From an uncultured Muribaculaceae bacterium (lineage in GTDB: Bacteria > Bacteroidota > Bacteroidia > Bacteroidales > Muribaculaceae): a stretch of DNA of 64,000 nt. The stretch is taken from assembly GCA_910586565.1 (NCBI GenBank), contig CAJUIT010000005.1, positions 94,984 through 158,983 on the forward strand. Reading direction: 5' to 3'. The position numbers and the translations under genes were made by a program. The notes beneath the pieces are model-generated. The model was not told where the DNA came from. It saw only the letters and a list, made by a program, of their open reading frames with translations, and searched no databases. Position 1 is the stretch's first letter. Each line of letters begins with the position of its first letter. This document shows positions 25,568 to 33,761 of this stretch, piece after piece.

Positions 25568-26023
25568 TCAGTCCTTTTTCTCGGGAGTTTCCCCCTTCAC
25601 CTTCACTTTGTAGACGTCCATAAGGGGAGTTTCGGCGATTGACACGATTTCAAAATCGGCCATTGTGCCTTTCATACCCTCCATGAAATTGTCGAAAGCC
25701 CCCTTGAAGTCGTTGCCGGCCACAAGGATGAGCGAGGTTGATTTTTTCTCGACAGCAGTTTTTTCGTCGATGGTGATGAATGCCACCTTTACAAGATACC
25801 ACTTGTCGGCCGAATCATCCCAGAAAATCTCGCTGATTTTGGTGCGCTTCACGGCCGAGACATTCACCTCGCCGCTGATGAAGGGGGTCTGCTCCTCGAT
25901 GATGCGAGCCTCGGCTTCGGTGAAGCTCAGGGCATCAACCAGAAACGATTCGGTAACTTTTTTCACTGCTCCGTTCTCCTGGAGCTTGTCATATCGGATT
26001 TTGCATTCAAACCAACTTGCCAT
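25568..26023 (-). CDS. DUF4494 family protein
   Basis: The start is taken at ATG 26023 (MASWFECKIRYDKLQENGAV), giving 151 residues; 31 further upstream codons lack family-like sequence. DUF4494 proteins are small, soluble and Bacteroidetes-specific with no known role. The segments SFTEAEARIIEE and ILVAGNDFKGAFDNFMEGM are characteristic. It is the first gene of a pair with the YggS gene and diverges from the cytochrome bd operon. Confidence 0.85.
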   Translation of the reverse strand: MASWFECKIRYDKLQENGAVKKVTESFLVDALSFTEAEARIIEEQTPFISGEVNVSAVKRTKISEIFWDDSADKWYLVKVAFITIDEKTAVEKKSTSLILVAGNDFKGAFDNFMEGMKGTMADFEIVSIAETPLMDVYKVKVKGETPEKKD

Positions 26024-26146
26024 AATGATTTCAATTGTTGACTGTTTGGAACATGTTATAAGTAATTCTGTTAAGTCGCCGGCATGAGCCGTTGCATGTT
26101 TAAAAACATATTTCACTACTATCCCGCAAACTAAACTTACAATTAA

Positions 26147-26177
26147 TTTGTAAAATAACGTAAAGTCGTTAAATTTG
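26147..26177 (+). promoter_or_regulatory. Promoter of the DUF4492-cydAB operon
   Basis: TTTG (26147-26150), 19 bp, TAAATTTG (26170-26177), a full Bacteroidetes consensus. It predicts a start near 26184 and a leader of about 100 nt before the DUF4492 start codon. Confidence 0.85.
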
Positions 26178-26283
26178 CCATTGAATAGAAGTGAACGCCG
26201 GCAACGGCACAGCGCTTAAATCAAGGGCAAAGTTACTTTTAAAAACTCAACTTTGCAAACCTAAAAACCAAACCCCGCAGCCA

Positions 26284-26508
26284 ATGGCAAAGGATTCATT
26301 TTTCACCCGCGCGGTGTCGATGTATGTCGACGGTTTCCGGTCAATGACCGTTGGCCGGAGGCTTTGGGCCGTGATTCTTATCAAGTTGGCCATCCTGTTC
26401 TTCGTGTTCAAGCTGTTCTTTTTTCCCGACATACTGAAGGAGAACTACGACAACGATGCCGACCGCGCCCGGGCTGTGCGCTCGGCTCTCGCTCCCGCCA
26501 AAAACTAA
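26284..26508 (+). CDS. DUF4492 small membrane protein of the cytochrome bd operon
   Basis: The start is taken at ATG 26284 (MAKDSFFTRAVSMYVDGFR), giving 74 residues; sequence upstream in frame is leader. One transmembrane helix (AVILIKLAILFFVFKLFFF) is followed by PDILKENYDNDADRARAVR. DUF4492 proteins occur directly upstream of cydAB in Bacteroidetes and may act like the small CydX subunit of other bd oxidases; that role is inference from position. cydA follows 37 bp later. Confidence 0.88.
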   Translation: MAKDSFFTRAVSMYVDGFRSMTVGRRLWAVILIKLAILFFVFKLFFFPDILKENYDNDADRARAVRSALAPAKN

Positions 26509-26545
26509 AAACAAAAAAACTAACAACTAAAAACTATAAAACTCT

Positions 26546-28105
26546 ATGGACGATTTGATTAGCACGGTTGATTGGTCGAGGGCACAATTCGCACTCACCG
26601 CAATCGTTCACTGGCTTTTCGTGCCCCTGTCGATTGGCTTGTCGCTGATTGTGGGTATCATGGAAACCATGTGGTACAAAACCCGCAACGAACGTTGGAA
26701 ACGCATGGCCAAATTCTGGATGCTGCTGTTCGGAATCAACTTTGCCTGCGGCGTTGCAACAGGCCTCATCCTCGAATTCGAGTTCGGCACAAACTGGTCG
26801 AACTACTCATGGTTTGTGGGCGACATTTTCGGGGCACCCCTTGCCATTGAAGGCATTGTGGCGTTTTTCCTCGAATCAACCTTCATTGCCGTGATGTTCT
26901 TCGGCTGGAACCGCGTGAGCGCCGGCTTCCACCTTGCCGCCACATGGCTCACCGCTCTGGGCATCTGCCTGTCGGCCTACTGGATTCTGGTTGCCAACGC
27001 CTGGATGCAATATCCCGTGGGGATGGAATTCGACCCGGCACAGATGCGCAACGTGATGGTGTCGTTTGCCGATGTGGCACTCTCACCCGTTGCCGTCAAC
27101 AAATTTTTCCACACCGTTCTGTCGGGCTGGGTTCTCGGTGCCGGCTTCGTGATTGGCGTGAGCTGCTGGTTCCTGCTGAAAAAATCGAACGTGGAGTTTG
27201 CCAAGGAGTCGATGAAAATCGCCTCATGGGTAGGCCTGACGGGCATTCTGCTCACCATGTGGACCGGCGACGGTTCGGCCGTGCAGGTGGCACAGAAACA
27301 GCCCATGAAACTCGCCGCAATGGAGGGTCTCTACAACGGCACCACAGGGCAATCGCTTGTGGCATTCGGCCTCATCAACCCCGACAAGGAACGCACCGAC
27401 GACCAACCCGCCATCCTTGGTGAAATCTCCATCCCCTACGGGTTGTCGATTCTCGCCAACCACGACCCCAAAAGCTTCGTGCCGGGCATCAACGATCTTA
27501 TCAACGGCATCTCAATCAATGCCGACGGCGATACCATCGACACCGTGAGCTATGCCGAACGCATTGCCCGCGGCCAACAGGCCCAGCAGGCGCTGCGCAA
27601 CTACGACGCGGCCATGAATGCAGGCGATGAAGCTGCAATGAACTCGGCTGTTGAAGCCCTGAAAGCCGACTTCAAATATTTCGGCTACGGCTACCTCAAC
27701 AGCGTTGACGAGGCTGTGCCCCCCGTGGCTCTCACCTTCTACGCTTTCCGCGTGATGGTGATGGGTGGCGGCTACCTGCTGCTGCTCTTCGCGGCCATGC
27801 TCTTCCTGAGCTACCGCAAGCCGCGTGTGATTGAAAACAAATGGGTTGTTTTCTTCGGACTCATCACCATCCCCATCGTGTGGATTGTGAGCGAGGCCGG
27901 ATGGATAACTGCCGAGATGGGACGCCAGCCCTGGACAATCGAAGGCCTGCTGCCGGTGCGTGCCGCAGTGAGCGCCATCCCCGCAGGTTCGGTGCAGCTC
28001 ACCTTCTGGATGTTTGTTGTGGTGTTCACCGGGCTGCTTGTTGCCGAAGTGAGCATCATGATTCGCGAAATAGCAAAAGCCACCAAAAAAGACCTTCTCG
28101 CCTGA
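26546..28105 (+). CDS. cydA: Cytochrome bd ubiquinol oxidase subunit I
   Basis: A 519-residue membrane protein. SRAQFALTAIVHWLFVPLSIG holds the early His that ligates haem b595, and FEFGTNWSNYSWFVGDIFG and FLESTFIAVMFFGWNRVS are strongly conserved CydA helices. GRQPWTIEGLLPVR is the family's C-terminal signature. CydA carries the haems and the quinol site, reduces oxygen to water at high affinity and helps Bacteroidales cope with traces of oxygen. The central insert (about residues 260-370) is of the length usual for Bacteroidetes. Confidence 0.97.
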   Translation: MDDLISTVDWSRAQFALTAIVHWLFVPLSIGLSLIVGIMETMWYKTRNERWKRMAKFWMLLFGINFACGVATGLILEFEFGTNWSNYSWFVGDIFGAPLAIEGIVAFFLESTFIAVMFFGWNRVSAGFHLAATWLTALGICLSAYWILVANAWMQYPVGMEFDPAQMRNVMVSFADVALSPVAVNKFFHTVLSGWVLGAGFVIGVSCWFLLKKSNVEFAKESMKIASWVGLTGILLTMWTGDGSAVQVAQKQPMKLAAMEGLYNGTTGQSLVAFGLINPDKERTDDQPAILGEISIPYGLSILANHDPKSFVPGINDLINGISINADGDTIDTVSYAERIARGQQAQQALRNYDAAMNAGDEAAMNSAVEALKADFKYFGYGYLNSVDEAVPPVALTFYAFRVMVMGGGYLLLLFAAMLFLSYRKPRVIENKWVVFFGLITIPIVWIVSEAGWITAEMGRQPWTIEGLLPVRAAVSAIPAGSVQLTFWMFVVVFTGLLVAEVSIMIREIAKATKKDLLA

Positions 28106-28152
28106 CGGGTGGAATCACTCTAACTAACTCGAATTTCAAAGAACTTTAAACA

Positions 28153-29292
28153 ATGGAAGCATTACAAATATATTGGTGGTTTGTGATTTCGCTGCTTGGC
28201 GGACTGCTGGTGGCCCTGCTGTTCGTGCAGGGTGGCCAAACCATGATATGGTCGACACGCAGCCCCCGGCGCAAATCGCTGCTCGCCAACGCGCTCGGTC
28301 GCAAATGGGAACTCACCTTCACCACTCTCGTGGTTTTCGGCGGCGCTTTCTTCGCCTCGTTCCCCCTCTACTACTCAACAAGTTTCGGCGGTGCCTACTG
28401 GCTGTGGATGCTCATTCTGCTGAGCTTCATTCTCCAGGCCGTAAGCTACGAATTCCGCACCAAACCGGGCAATGTGTTCGGTACCCCCGCCTACGACATG
28501 TTCCTCTGGATTAACGGTTGCGTGGGTTGCGTGCTGCTCGGCGTGGCTGTGGGTATGCAGTTCTTCGGAGCCGATTTCACCGTTGCCCGCGGCAGCATTC
28601 TCGATGCCGGTGCGCCGGTAATCTCCACATGGAACTCCATGCATGGTTTCAACGAAATTTTCAGCTTCAGAAATCTGCTGCTCGGCGCTGCCGTGCTGTT
28701 CCTGGCCCGCACTATGGGAGCGCTCTTCTTCATCAACGCTGTAAACGACAGCGACGAGGCCGACTTCGCCAAACGCATGCGCCTGAGAGTGTTGCTCAAC
28801 GGCACTGTGTTCGTGCTGTTTTTCCTCTCGTTCCTCTACGCCCTGTTCATGAGCGACGGATATTCAACCGCTGCCGACGGACTGGTGGTGAAAGTGCCCT
28901 ACAAATATTTCTTCAACTTCATCGACCTTTGGTGGATTGGGGCAACCTTCCTAATCGGCGTTCTGCTGGTGCTCTACGGCGTGGTGCGCTCGGCACTCGA
29001 CCGCAAGTTCAACTCGGGCTTCTGGTGGGCTGCAGTGGGCGTTGTGGCGGTTGTCACCTGCCTGTTCTGCGTGAGCGGGTATAACAACACCGCTTTCCTC
29101 CCCTCGGTTTCCGACCCGCAGAGCTCGCTCACCATCGCCAACAGCTCATCCACCGAATTCACCCTGCGCACAATGGCGTGGGTAACGGTGCTGCTCCCCG
29201 TGGTCATTGCCTACATCGCCTACGTATGGCACAAGATGACCTGCCCCCGCATCTCCTCCGACGAACTTTCAAAAGAGGACCACATTTATTGA
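28153..29292 (+). CDS. cydB: Cytochrome bd ubiquinol oxidase subunit II
   Basis: A 379-residue membrane protein 47 bp downstream of cydA. Family features are LLGGLLVALLFVQGGQTM, AVSYEFRTKPGNVFGTPAYD and the C-terminal YIAYVWHKMTCPRISSDEL. About nine hydrophobic helices are present. It is the structural partner of CydA. Confidence 0.96.
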   Translation: MEALQIYWWFVISLLGGLLVALLFVQGGQTMIWSTRSPRRKSLLANALGRKWELTFTTLVVFGGAFFASFPLYYSTSFGGAYWLWMLILLSFILQAVSYEFRTKPGNVFGTPAYDMFLWINGCVGCVLLGVAVGMQFFGADFTVARGSILDAGAPVISTWNSMHGFNEIFSFRNLLLGAAVLFLARTMGALFFINAVNDSDEADFAKRMRLRVLLNGTVFVLFFLSFLYALFMSDGYSTAADGLVVKVPYKYFFNFIDLWWIGATFLIGVLLVLYGVVRSALDRKFNSGFWWAAVGVVAVVTCLFCVSGYNNTAFLPSVSDPQSSLTIANSSSTEFTLRTMAWVTVLLPVVIAYIAYVWHKMTCPRISSDELSKEDHIY

Positions 29293-29307
29293 CACAACAA
29301 CCGACCG

Positions 29308-29345
29308 CCGCATCTCCCCTCCCCCGCCATGATGCGGGAGTTTTC
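29308..29345 (+). terminator. Terminator after cydB
   Basis: CCGCATC pairs with GATGCGG around a 16-nt pyrimidine-rich loop, followed by GAGTTTTCG, 16 bp after the cydB stop. Confidence 0.55.
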
Positions 29346-29364
29346 GCAGGTCGCTAATTTTTAG

Positions 29365-29409
29365 TATTTTTGTGGGTTGAAAAAGGCAATATGCCTTTTT
29401 TCAACCCAC
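29365..29409 (+). promoter_or_regulatory. -7 box with a hairpin at the transcript start, upstream of dxr
   Basis: TATTTTTG (29365-29372) fits TAnnTTTG; at the -33 distance there is only TTTTCG. It runs directly into a strong hairpin, GTGGGTTGAAAAAGGCA against TGCCTTTTTTCAACCCAC (29372-29409), followed by GTTTTTC. Either this is a second cydAB terminator, or the dxr mRNA begins inside or at the hairpin. Confidence 0.5.
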
Positions 29410-29426
29410 GTTTTTCTACTTAAGTC

Positions 29427-30629
29427 GTGGAAATCTCACTCAAAGCAACTGACTCAGTGAACGAAAAAACAACTACTGAAAAGAAACGAATAGCAGTGCT
29501 CGGCTCAACAGGGTCGATAGGCACTCAAACGCTTGATGTCATTGCCGAATATCCCGAGCGCTTCGAGGCCACGCTGCTTGTGGCCGGAACGAAAGTCGAC
29601 ACGCTCATTCAGCAGGCGCTGCGCGTGCGCCCCGCAATGGCCATCATTGCCGACGAATCGAAATATTGGAAACTCAAGGATGCTCTTGAACCTGTCGGAA
29701 TCAAAACGGCCGCCGGTCAGCAGGCCATAAACGACGCTATGGAACTGCCATGCTTCGACACCGTGGTGACAGCGACCGTTGGCTACAGCGGCCTTGCGCC
29801 CACATTGCGTGCCATAGAGGCGGGGAAAGACATCGCTTTGGCCAACAAGGAAACACTTGTTGTTGCAGGAGAACTGGTAACCGCAGCCCTGCGCGGAGGA
29901 AAATCGCGCATGCTGCCGGTCGATTCGGAACATTCGGCCATCTACCAATGCCTGGTGGGAGAGGACCCCTCGCGTGTGCGCCGTCTCATCATCACCGCCT
30001 CGGGTGGCCCGTTCCGCACCCTCCCTGCCAACAAGCTCGAAACGGTAACCGTGCACGATGCCCTGCACCATCCCAACTGGTCGATGGGGGCTAAAATCAC
30101 CATCGACTCGGCCACAATGGTGAACAAGGCTTTCGAGATTATCGAGGCTCGCTGGCTTTTCGACATGGCGCCTGAAAAAATCACGGCTGTGGTACACCCG
30201 CAATCGATTGTTCACTCGATGGTTGAATTTGTCGACGGTTCGGTGAAAGCCCAATTAGGGGTTCCCGACATGCGTCTGCCGATACGCTATGCCTTAGGGG
30301 ATGCCTGCCGACTTGCCACCGCCGACTCGCCGCTAACCCTCGACCGCATGACAACCCTTACCTTCGAGGAGCCCGACGAGAGCCGCTTCCCCGGCATCAC
30401 CCTCGGTCGCTATGCCCTCGAAAAAGGGGGAACCACAGCCTGCGTTATCAACGCTGCCAACGAAGTGGCTGTGGCAGCCTTCCTGCGCGAGCGCATCGGC
30501 TTCACCGACATCCACCGGCTCATCACCCTGGCTCTCGAAAAGATGCCGTTCGTGGCCACCCCCACCCTCTCCGACTATATCAACCTCAATTCCCTAACCC
30601 GAAAATTCACGGAAGAGAATATTATTTAA
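29427..30629 (+). CDS. dxr: 1-deoxy-D-xylulose 5-phosphate reductoisomerase
   Basis: A 400-residue enzyme of the MEP isoprenoid pathway that converts DXP to MEP with NADPH. The NADPH motif is RIAVLGSTGSIGTQTLDV; LPVDSEHSAIYQCL and ITASGGPFRTL line the substrate site; HPNWSMGAKITIDSATMVNKA-type sequence and GGTTACVINAANEVAV are family signatures. The listed start is a GTG at 29427; another GTG at 29457 would remove ten residues. rseP lies about 540 bp downstream with an inserted S23-type gene between. Confidence 0.95.
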   Translation: MEISLKATDSVNEKTTTEKKRIAVLGSTGSIGTQTLDVIAEYPERFEATLLVAGTKVDTLIQQALRVRPAMAIIADESKYWKLKDALEPVGIKTAAGQQAINDAMELPCFDTVVTATVGYSGLAPTLRAIEAGKDIALANKETLVVAGELVTAALRGGKSRMLPVDSEHSAIYQCLVGEDPSRVRRLIITASGGPFRTLPANKLETVTVHDALHHPNWSMGAKITIDSATMVNKAFEIIEARWLFDMAPEKITAVVHPQSIVHSMVEFVDGSVKAQLGVPDMRLPIRYALGDACRLATADSPLTLDRMTTLTFEEPDESRFPGITLGRYALEKGGTTACVINAANEVAVAAFLRERIGFTDIHRLITLALEKMPFVATPTLSDYINLNSLTRKFTEENII

Positions 30630-30647
30630 TAAGACGAAAGACAAAAA

Positions 30648-31156
30648 GACAAAAGACAAAAAGCGATAAATGCAATCAGGATATATTGAAAATTTGCAAG
30701 TGTGGCAGAAAGCCATGACATTGGCTAAACTTGTATATGAGTTTTGCACGCTGTTACAAACTGAAGAAAAATTCGGATTGGCCGACCAAATGCGTAGAGC
30801 TGCAGTTTCAGTTCCATCCAATATTGCAGAAGGGCATGGACGCTACACCGACAATGAATTTTTACGATTTCTCGCCATTGCCAACGGGTCCTTAAACGAA
30901 TTAAAAACGCAATTATATCTTGCTCAATCGTTCTACCCATATTTGTCAGAACGGAGCAATCCGCTCCTGAATCTCACAAAAGAGCTTGGTTCAATGCTTA
31001 GAGCATTGAGTAAAGCAATCAAACGATAAAAATGCTCATTTAAGTTCTTCAACGTAAATAAGCATTACCCCAAAAAGCAACGCATTTATCGCTTTTCGTC
31101 TTTCGTCTAAAAAACTTTTCTCGCTTTTTGTCTTTCGTCTTTTTGTCTTTTTGTCT
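30648..31156. repeat. Inverted repeat enclosing the S23-type gene
   Basis: The left arm (30648-30673, AAAGACAAAAAGCGATAAATGC) and the right arm (31082-31107, GCATTTATCGCTTTTCGTC) are inverted copies over 26 bp with about three mismatches; the start codon of the gene lies inside the left arm. A second copy of the GACAAAAAGAC-type sequence follows on the right (31122-31156). The AAAGAC/GTCTTT units also repeat tandemly to the left (30631-30660). Transcribed, the arms would form a long stem with the gene in the loop. Confidence 0.8.
30670..31029 (+). CDS. S23/four-helix-bundle protein (23S rRNA IVS type)
   Basis: A 119-residue all-helical protein with the family hallmarks: NLQVWQKAMTLAKLVYEFC, FGLADQMRRAAVSVPSNIAEG and EFLRFLAIANGSLNELKTQL. 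Such proteins were first found encoded in intervening sequences of 23S rRNA genes and also occur free-standing in Bacteroidetes. Function is unknown; nucleic-acid binding is suggested. It lies between dxr and rseP inside a 26-bp inverted repeat, which resembles the stem that closes an rRNA IVS. Confidence 0.9.
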   Translation: MQSGYIENLQVWQKAMTLAKLVYEFCTLLQTEEKFGLADQMRRAAVSVPSNIAEGHGRYTDNEFLRFLAIANGSLNELKTQLYLAQSFYPYLSERSNPLLNLTKELGSMLRALSKAIKR

Positions 31157-31169
31157 ATACAAATACATT

Positions 31170-32492
31170 ATGGAAACATTTCTTATAAAGGCTGTTCAGC
31201 TGATTGCGGCGCTTTCGCTGCTTGTGATTATCCATGAGCTGGGCCACTTCATGTGGGCGCGCCTGTTCAAGATAAGGGTGGAGAAGTTCTACATCTTCTT
31301 CAACCCGTGGTTCTCACTGCTGAAGTGGAAACCTAAAAACAGCGAAACCACCTATGGCATAGGCTGGCTGCCGCTCGGCGGCTACGTTAAAATCGCCGGC
31401 ATGATCGACGAGTCGATGGATAAGGAGCAGATGGCTCAGGAGCCGCAACCGTGGGAGTTCCGCACCAAACCTGCATGGCAACGCCTGCTGGTGATGACCG
31501 GCGGCGTGCTCAACAATTTCATCCTCGCCATACTCATTTATGCCGGCATAGCGTGGTATTGGGGCGAAAAGACAATCCCCTATCAAAACGCCTACGAGGG
31601 GATGGATTTCACCCCCGCTGCCCAATCGCTCGGGTTCCGCAGCGGCGACATACTGCTCACCGCCGACGGCAAAACAATCGACTCGCGCGACCGCTCGGCT
31701 CTGTTCAAAATGCTTGATGCAAAGGAGGTGAAAGTGCTGCGCAACCACCGCGACACGGTGACACTGCGCATGCCCGCCAACGCCGTGACCTCGCTCCCAG
31801 AGAAAGACCCCTTCATGGCCTACCGCGTTCCCGTGTTCGTGAAGCAGGTGATGCCAGGCGAACCGGCTGAAAAGGCCGGGCTGGAGGTCGGCGACCGAAT
31901 CATCGCCGTGGGCGACAGCCTCACCCCCTCCTACACCGAGCTCGCCCCCGCGCTCGCTGCCTACGGCGCAACCGAGGTGCCCCTAACCCTGCTGCGCGCT
32001 TCCGACACCATCACCGCCCTTGCCACACCCACAGAAGGTGGTAAGCTCGGGTTCGGACTGATGATGCCACTTGAAGTTTTTGAATGCGACACAACACAAT
32101 ATGGGCTGATTGGGTCCATCCCTGTAGGCATAAGCAACGGCACCAACATGCTCACCACCTACGTAGGCTCGCTCAAACATGTGTTCACCAAAGAGGGAGC
32201 CGAGAGCATCGGCGGATTCGGAGCCATCGGCAACATGTTCCCCCCGCAATGGGATTGGCGCACTTTCTGGGAAATGACAGCTTTCCTGTCGATTATCCTC
32301 GCCTTCATGAACATCATCCCCATCCCGGCACTCGACGGCGGCCATGTGGCATTCCTGCTGTGGGAGGTGGTGACACGCCGCAAGCCCTCCGACAAGTTTC
32401 TGGAATATGCCCAGATGGCGGGAATGCTGCTATTGTTCGCACTACTCATCTACGCCAACTCCAACGATATCTACCGCTTCTTCATAAAATAG
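31170..32492 (+). CDS. rseP: RIP metalloprotease RseP (site-2 protease)
   Basis: The start is taken at ATG 31170 (METFLIKAVQLIAALSLLVI), giving 440 residues; upstream in-frame codons are low-complexity repeat. The zinc motif HELGH lies in LVIIHELGHFMWARLF; the second motif is NIIPIPALDGGHVAF. One or two PDZ-like segments lie between (AEKAGLEVGDRIIAVGDSL). It is an inner-membrane intramembrane protease that cleaves anti-sigma factors. Spacing to the rlmI-like gene is 19 bp. Confidence 0.95.
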   Translation: METFLIKAVQLIAALSLLVIIHELGHFMWARLFKIRVEKFYIFFNPWFSLLKWKPKNSETTYGIGWLPLGGYVKIAGMIDESMDKEQMAQEPQPWEFRTKPAWQRLLVMTGGVLNNFILAILIYAGIAWYWGEKTIPYQNAYEGMDFTPAAQSLGFRSGDILLTADGKTIDSRDRSALFKMLDAKEVKVLRNHRDTVTLRMPANAVTSLPEKDPFMAYRVPVFVKQVMPGEPAEKAGLEVGDRIIAVGDSLTPSYTELAPALAAYGATEVPLTLLRASDTITALATPTEGGKLGFGLMMPLEVFECDTTQYGLIGSIPVGISNGTNMLTTYVGSLKHVFTKEGAESIGGFGAIGNMFPPQWDWRTFWEMTAFLSIILAFMNIIPIPALDGGHVAFLLWEVVTRRKPSDKFLEYAQMAGMLLLFALLIYANSNDIYRFFIK

Positions 32493-32511
32493 AACTGACA
32501 CCAAACACAAT

Positions 32512-33699
32512 ATGGAACAGAAAACTTTGCGTTTGAAACGCGGAAAAGAGGAATCGCTCGACCGTTTCCACCCCTGGGTGTTCTCGGGCGCTTTGGCCGA
32601 ACCGCTCCCCGCCGGACTTGAGGAGGGTGAAACCGTGAGTGTGGTGACACACGACGGGCGCCACGTTGGCGTGGGGCACTTCCAGATAGGAAGCATAGCC
32701 GTGCGCATTCTCGATTTCGCCGACGTGAAAATCGACGGCGAATTCTTCCGCAACCGCTTGATGCAGGCTCTGCGTCTGCGTCAGGCTCTGGGACTGGCCC
32801 GCCCCGACAACGATGCCTACCGCCTGGTGCATGGCGAAGGGGATTTCCTGCCAGGCCTCGTTGTTGACATCTATGGCCCCACCGCCGTGTTGCAGGCACA
32901 CTCGCCGGGCATGCATTTCGCCCGCCGGATAATAGCCGACGAAATTGCCGCGCTGCCGGGGCTGGGTGTGCGCAATGTCTACTACAAGTCGGAAACCACC
33001 CTCCCCTACAAAGCCCATCTCGACGCACGCAACGACTACCTCGTGGGGGCGTTTGAAACATCGGTGGCCACCGAAAACTCCCTGCGCTTCAACATCGACT
33101 GGCTCAAGGGGCAGAAAACAGGATTTTTCCTCGACCAACGCGACAACCGCTCGCTGCTTCAGCACTACAGCCGCGGCCGCCGTGTGCTCAACATGTTCTG
33201 CTACACCGGCGGTTTCTCGGTCTACGCCCTGCGCGGCGACGCCACACTGGTCCACTCGGTCGACAGCTCGGAGAAAGCTATTACACTCACCGATGCCAAC
33301 GTTAAGCTAAACTATCCCGGAACCGACCGCCACAAATCATTTGCCGAGGATGCTTTCAAGTTTCTCGACAACATGGAGCGCGATGCCTACGACCTTGTGG
33401 TGCTCGACCCTCCCGCCTTTGCCAAACACCGCAGCGCCCTGCGCAATGCCCTGCGCGGCTATCAGCGCCTCAATGCCAAGGCGATGGAGAAAATCGCCCC
33501 GGGCGGCATCCTCTTCACCTTCTCGTGCTCACAGGCAGTGAGCCGCGAGCAGTTCAGGCTGGCAGTGTTCTCGGCCGCCGCCCAGAGCCGCCGCCGCATC
33601 CGCATTCTGCATCAGCTCACCCAGCCGGCCGACCACCCTGTCAACATCTACCACCCCGAAGGGGAGTACCTCAAGGGACTGGTGCTCTATGTGGAATAA
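32512..33699 (+). CDS. Class I SAM-dependent rRNA methyltransferase, RlmI-like
   Basis: A 395-residue protein with an N-terminal PUA domain (HPWVFSGALAEPL, VGVGHFQIGSIAVRIL), a middle domain (LPGLVVDIYGPTAVLQ) and a Rossmann methyltransferase domain: motif I VLNMFCYTGGFSVYAL, a VDSSEKAI acidic end, and motif IV YDLVVLDPPAFAKH. The catalytic cysteine lies in GGILFTFSCSQAV. RlmI makes m5C1962 in 23S rRNA; the same site here is inferred from family. It follows rseP and precedes the M49 gene, probably co-transcribed. Confidence 0.93.
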   Translation: MEQKTLRLKRGKEESLDRFHPWVFSGALAEPLPAGLEEGETVSVVTHDGRHVGVGHFQIGSIAVRILDFADVKIDGEFFRNRLMQALRLRQALGLARPDNDAYRLVHGEGDFLPGLVVDIYGPTAVLQAHSPGMHFARRIIADEIAALPGLGVRNVYYKSETTLPYKAHLDARNDYLVGAFETSVATENSLRFNIDWLKGQKTGFFLDQRDNRSLLQHYSRGRRVLNMFCYTGGFSVYALRGDATLVHSVDSSEKAITLTDANVKLNYPGTDRHKSFAEDAFKFLDNMERDAYDLVVLDPPAFAKHRSALRNALRGYQRLNAKAMEKIAPGGILFTFSCSQAVSREQFRLAVFSAAAQSRRRIRILHQLTQPADHPVNIYHPEGEYLKGLVLYVE

Positions 33700-33761
33700 T
33701 GGCCGGCAACCCCGCCGCCACCACTCTCTTTCTTTATAAACAAATTCCCCCAATAAAAAAT

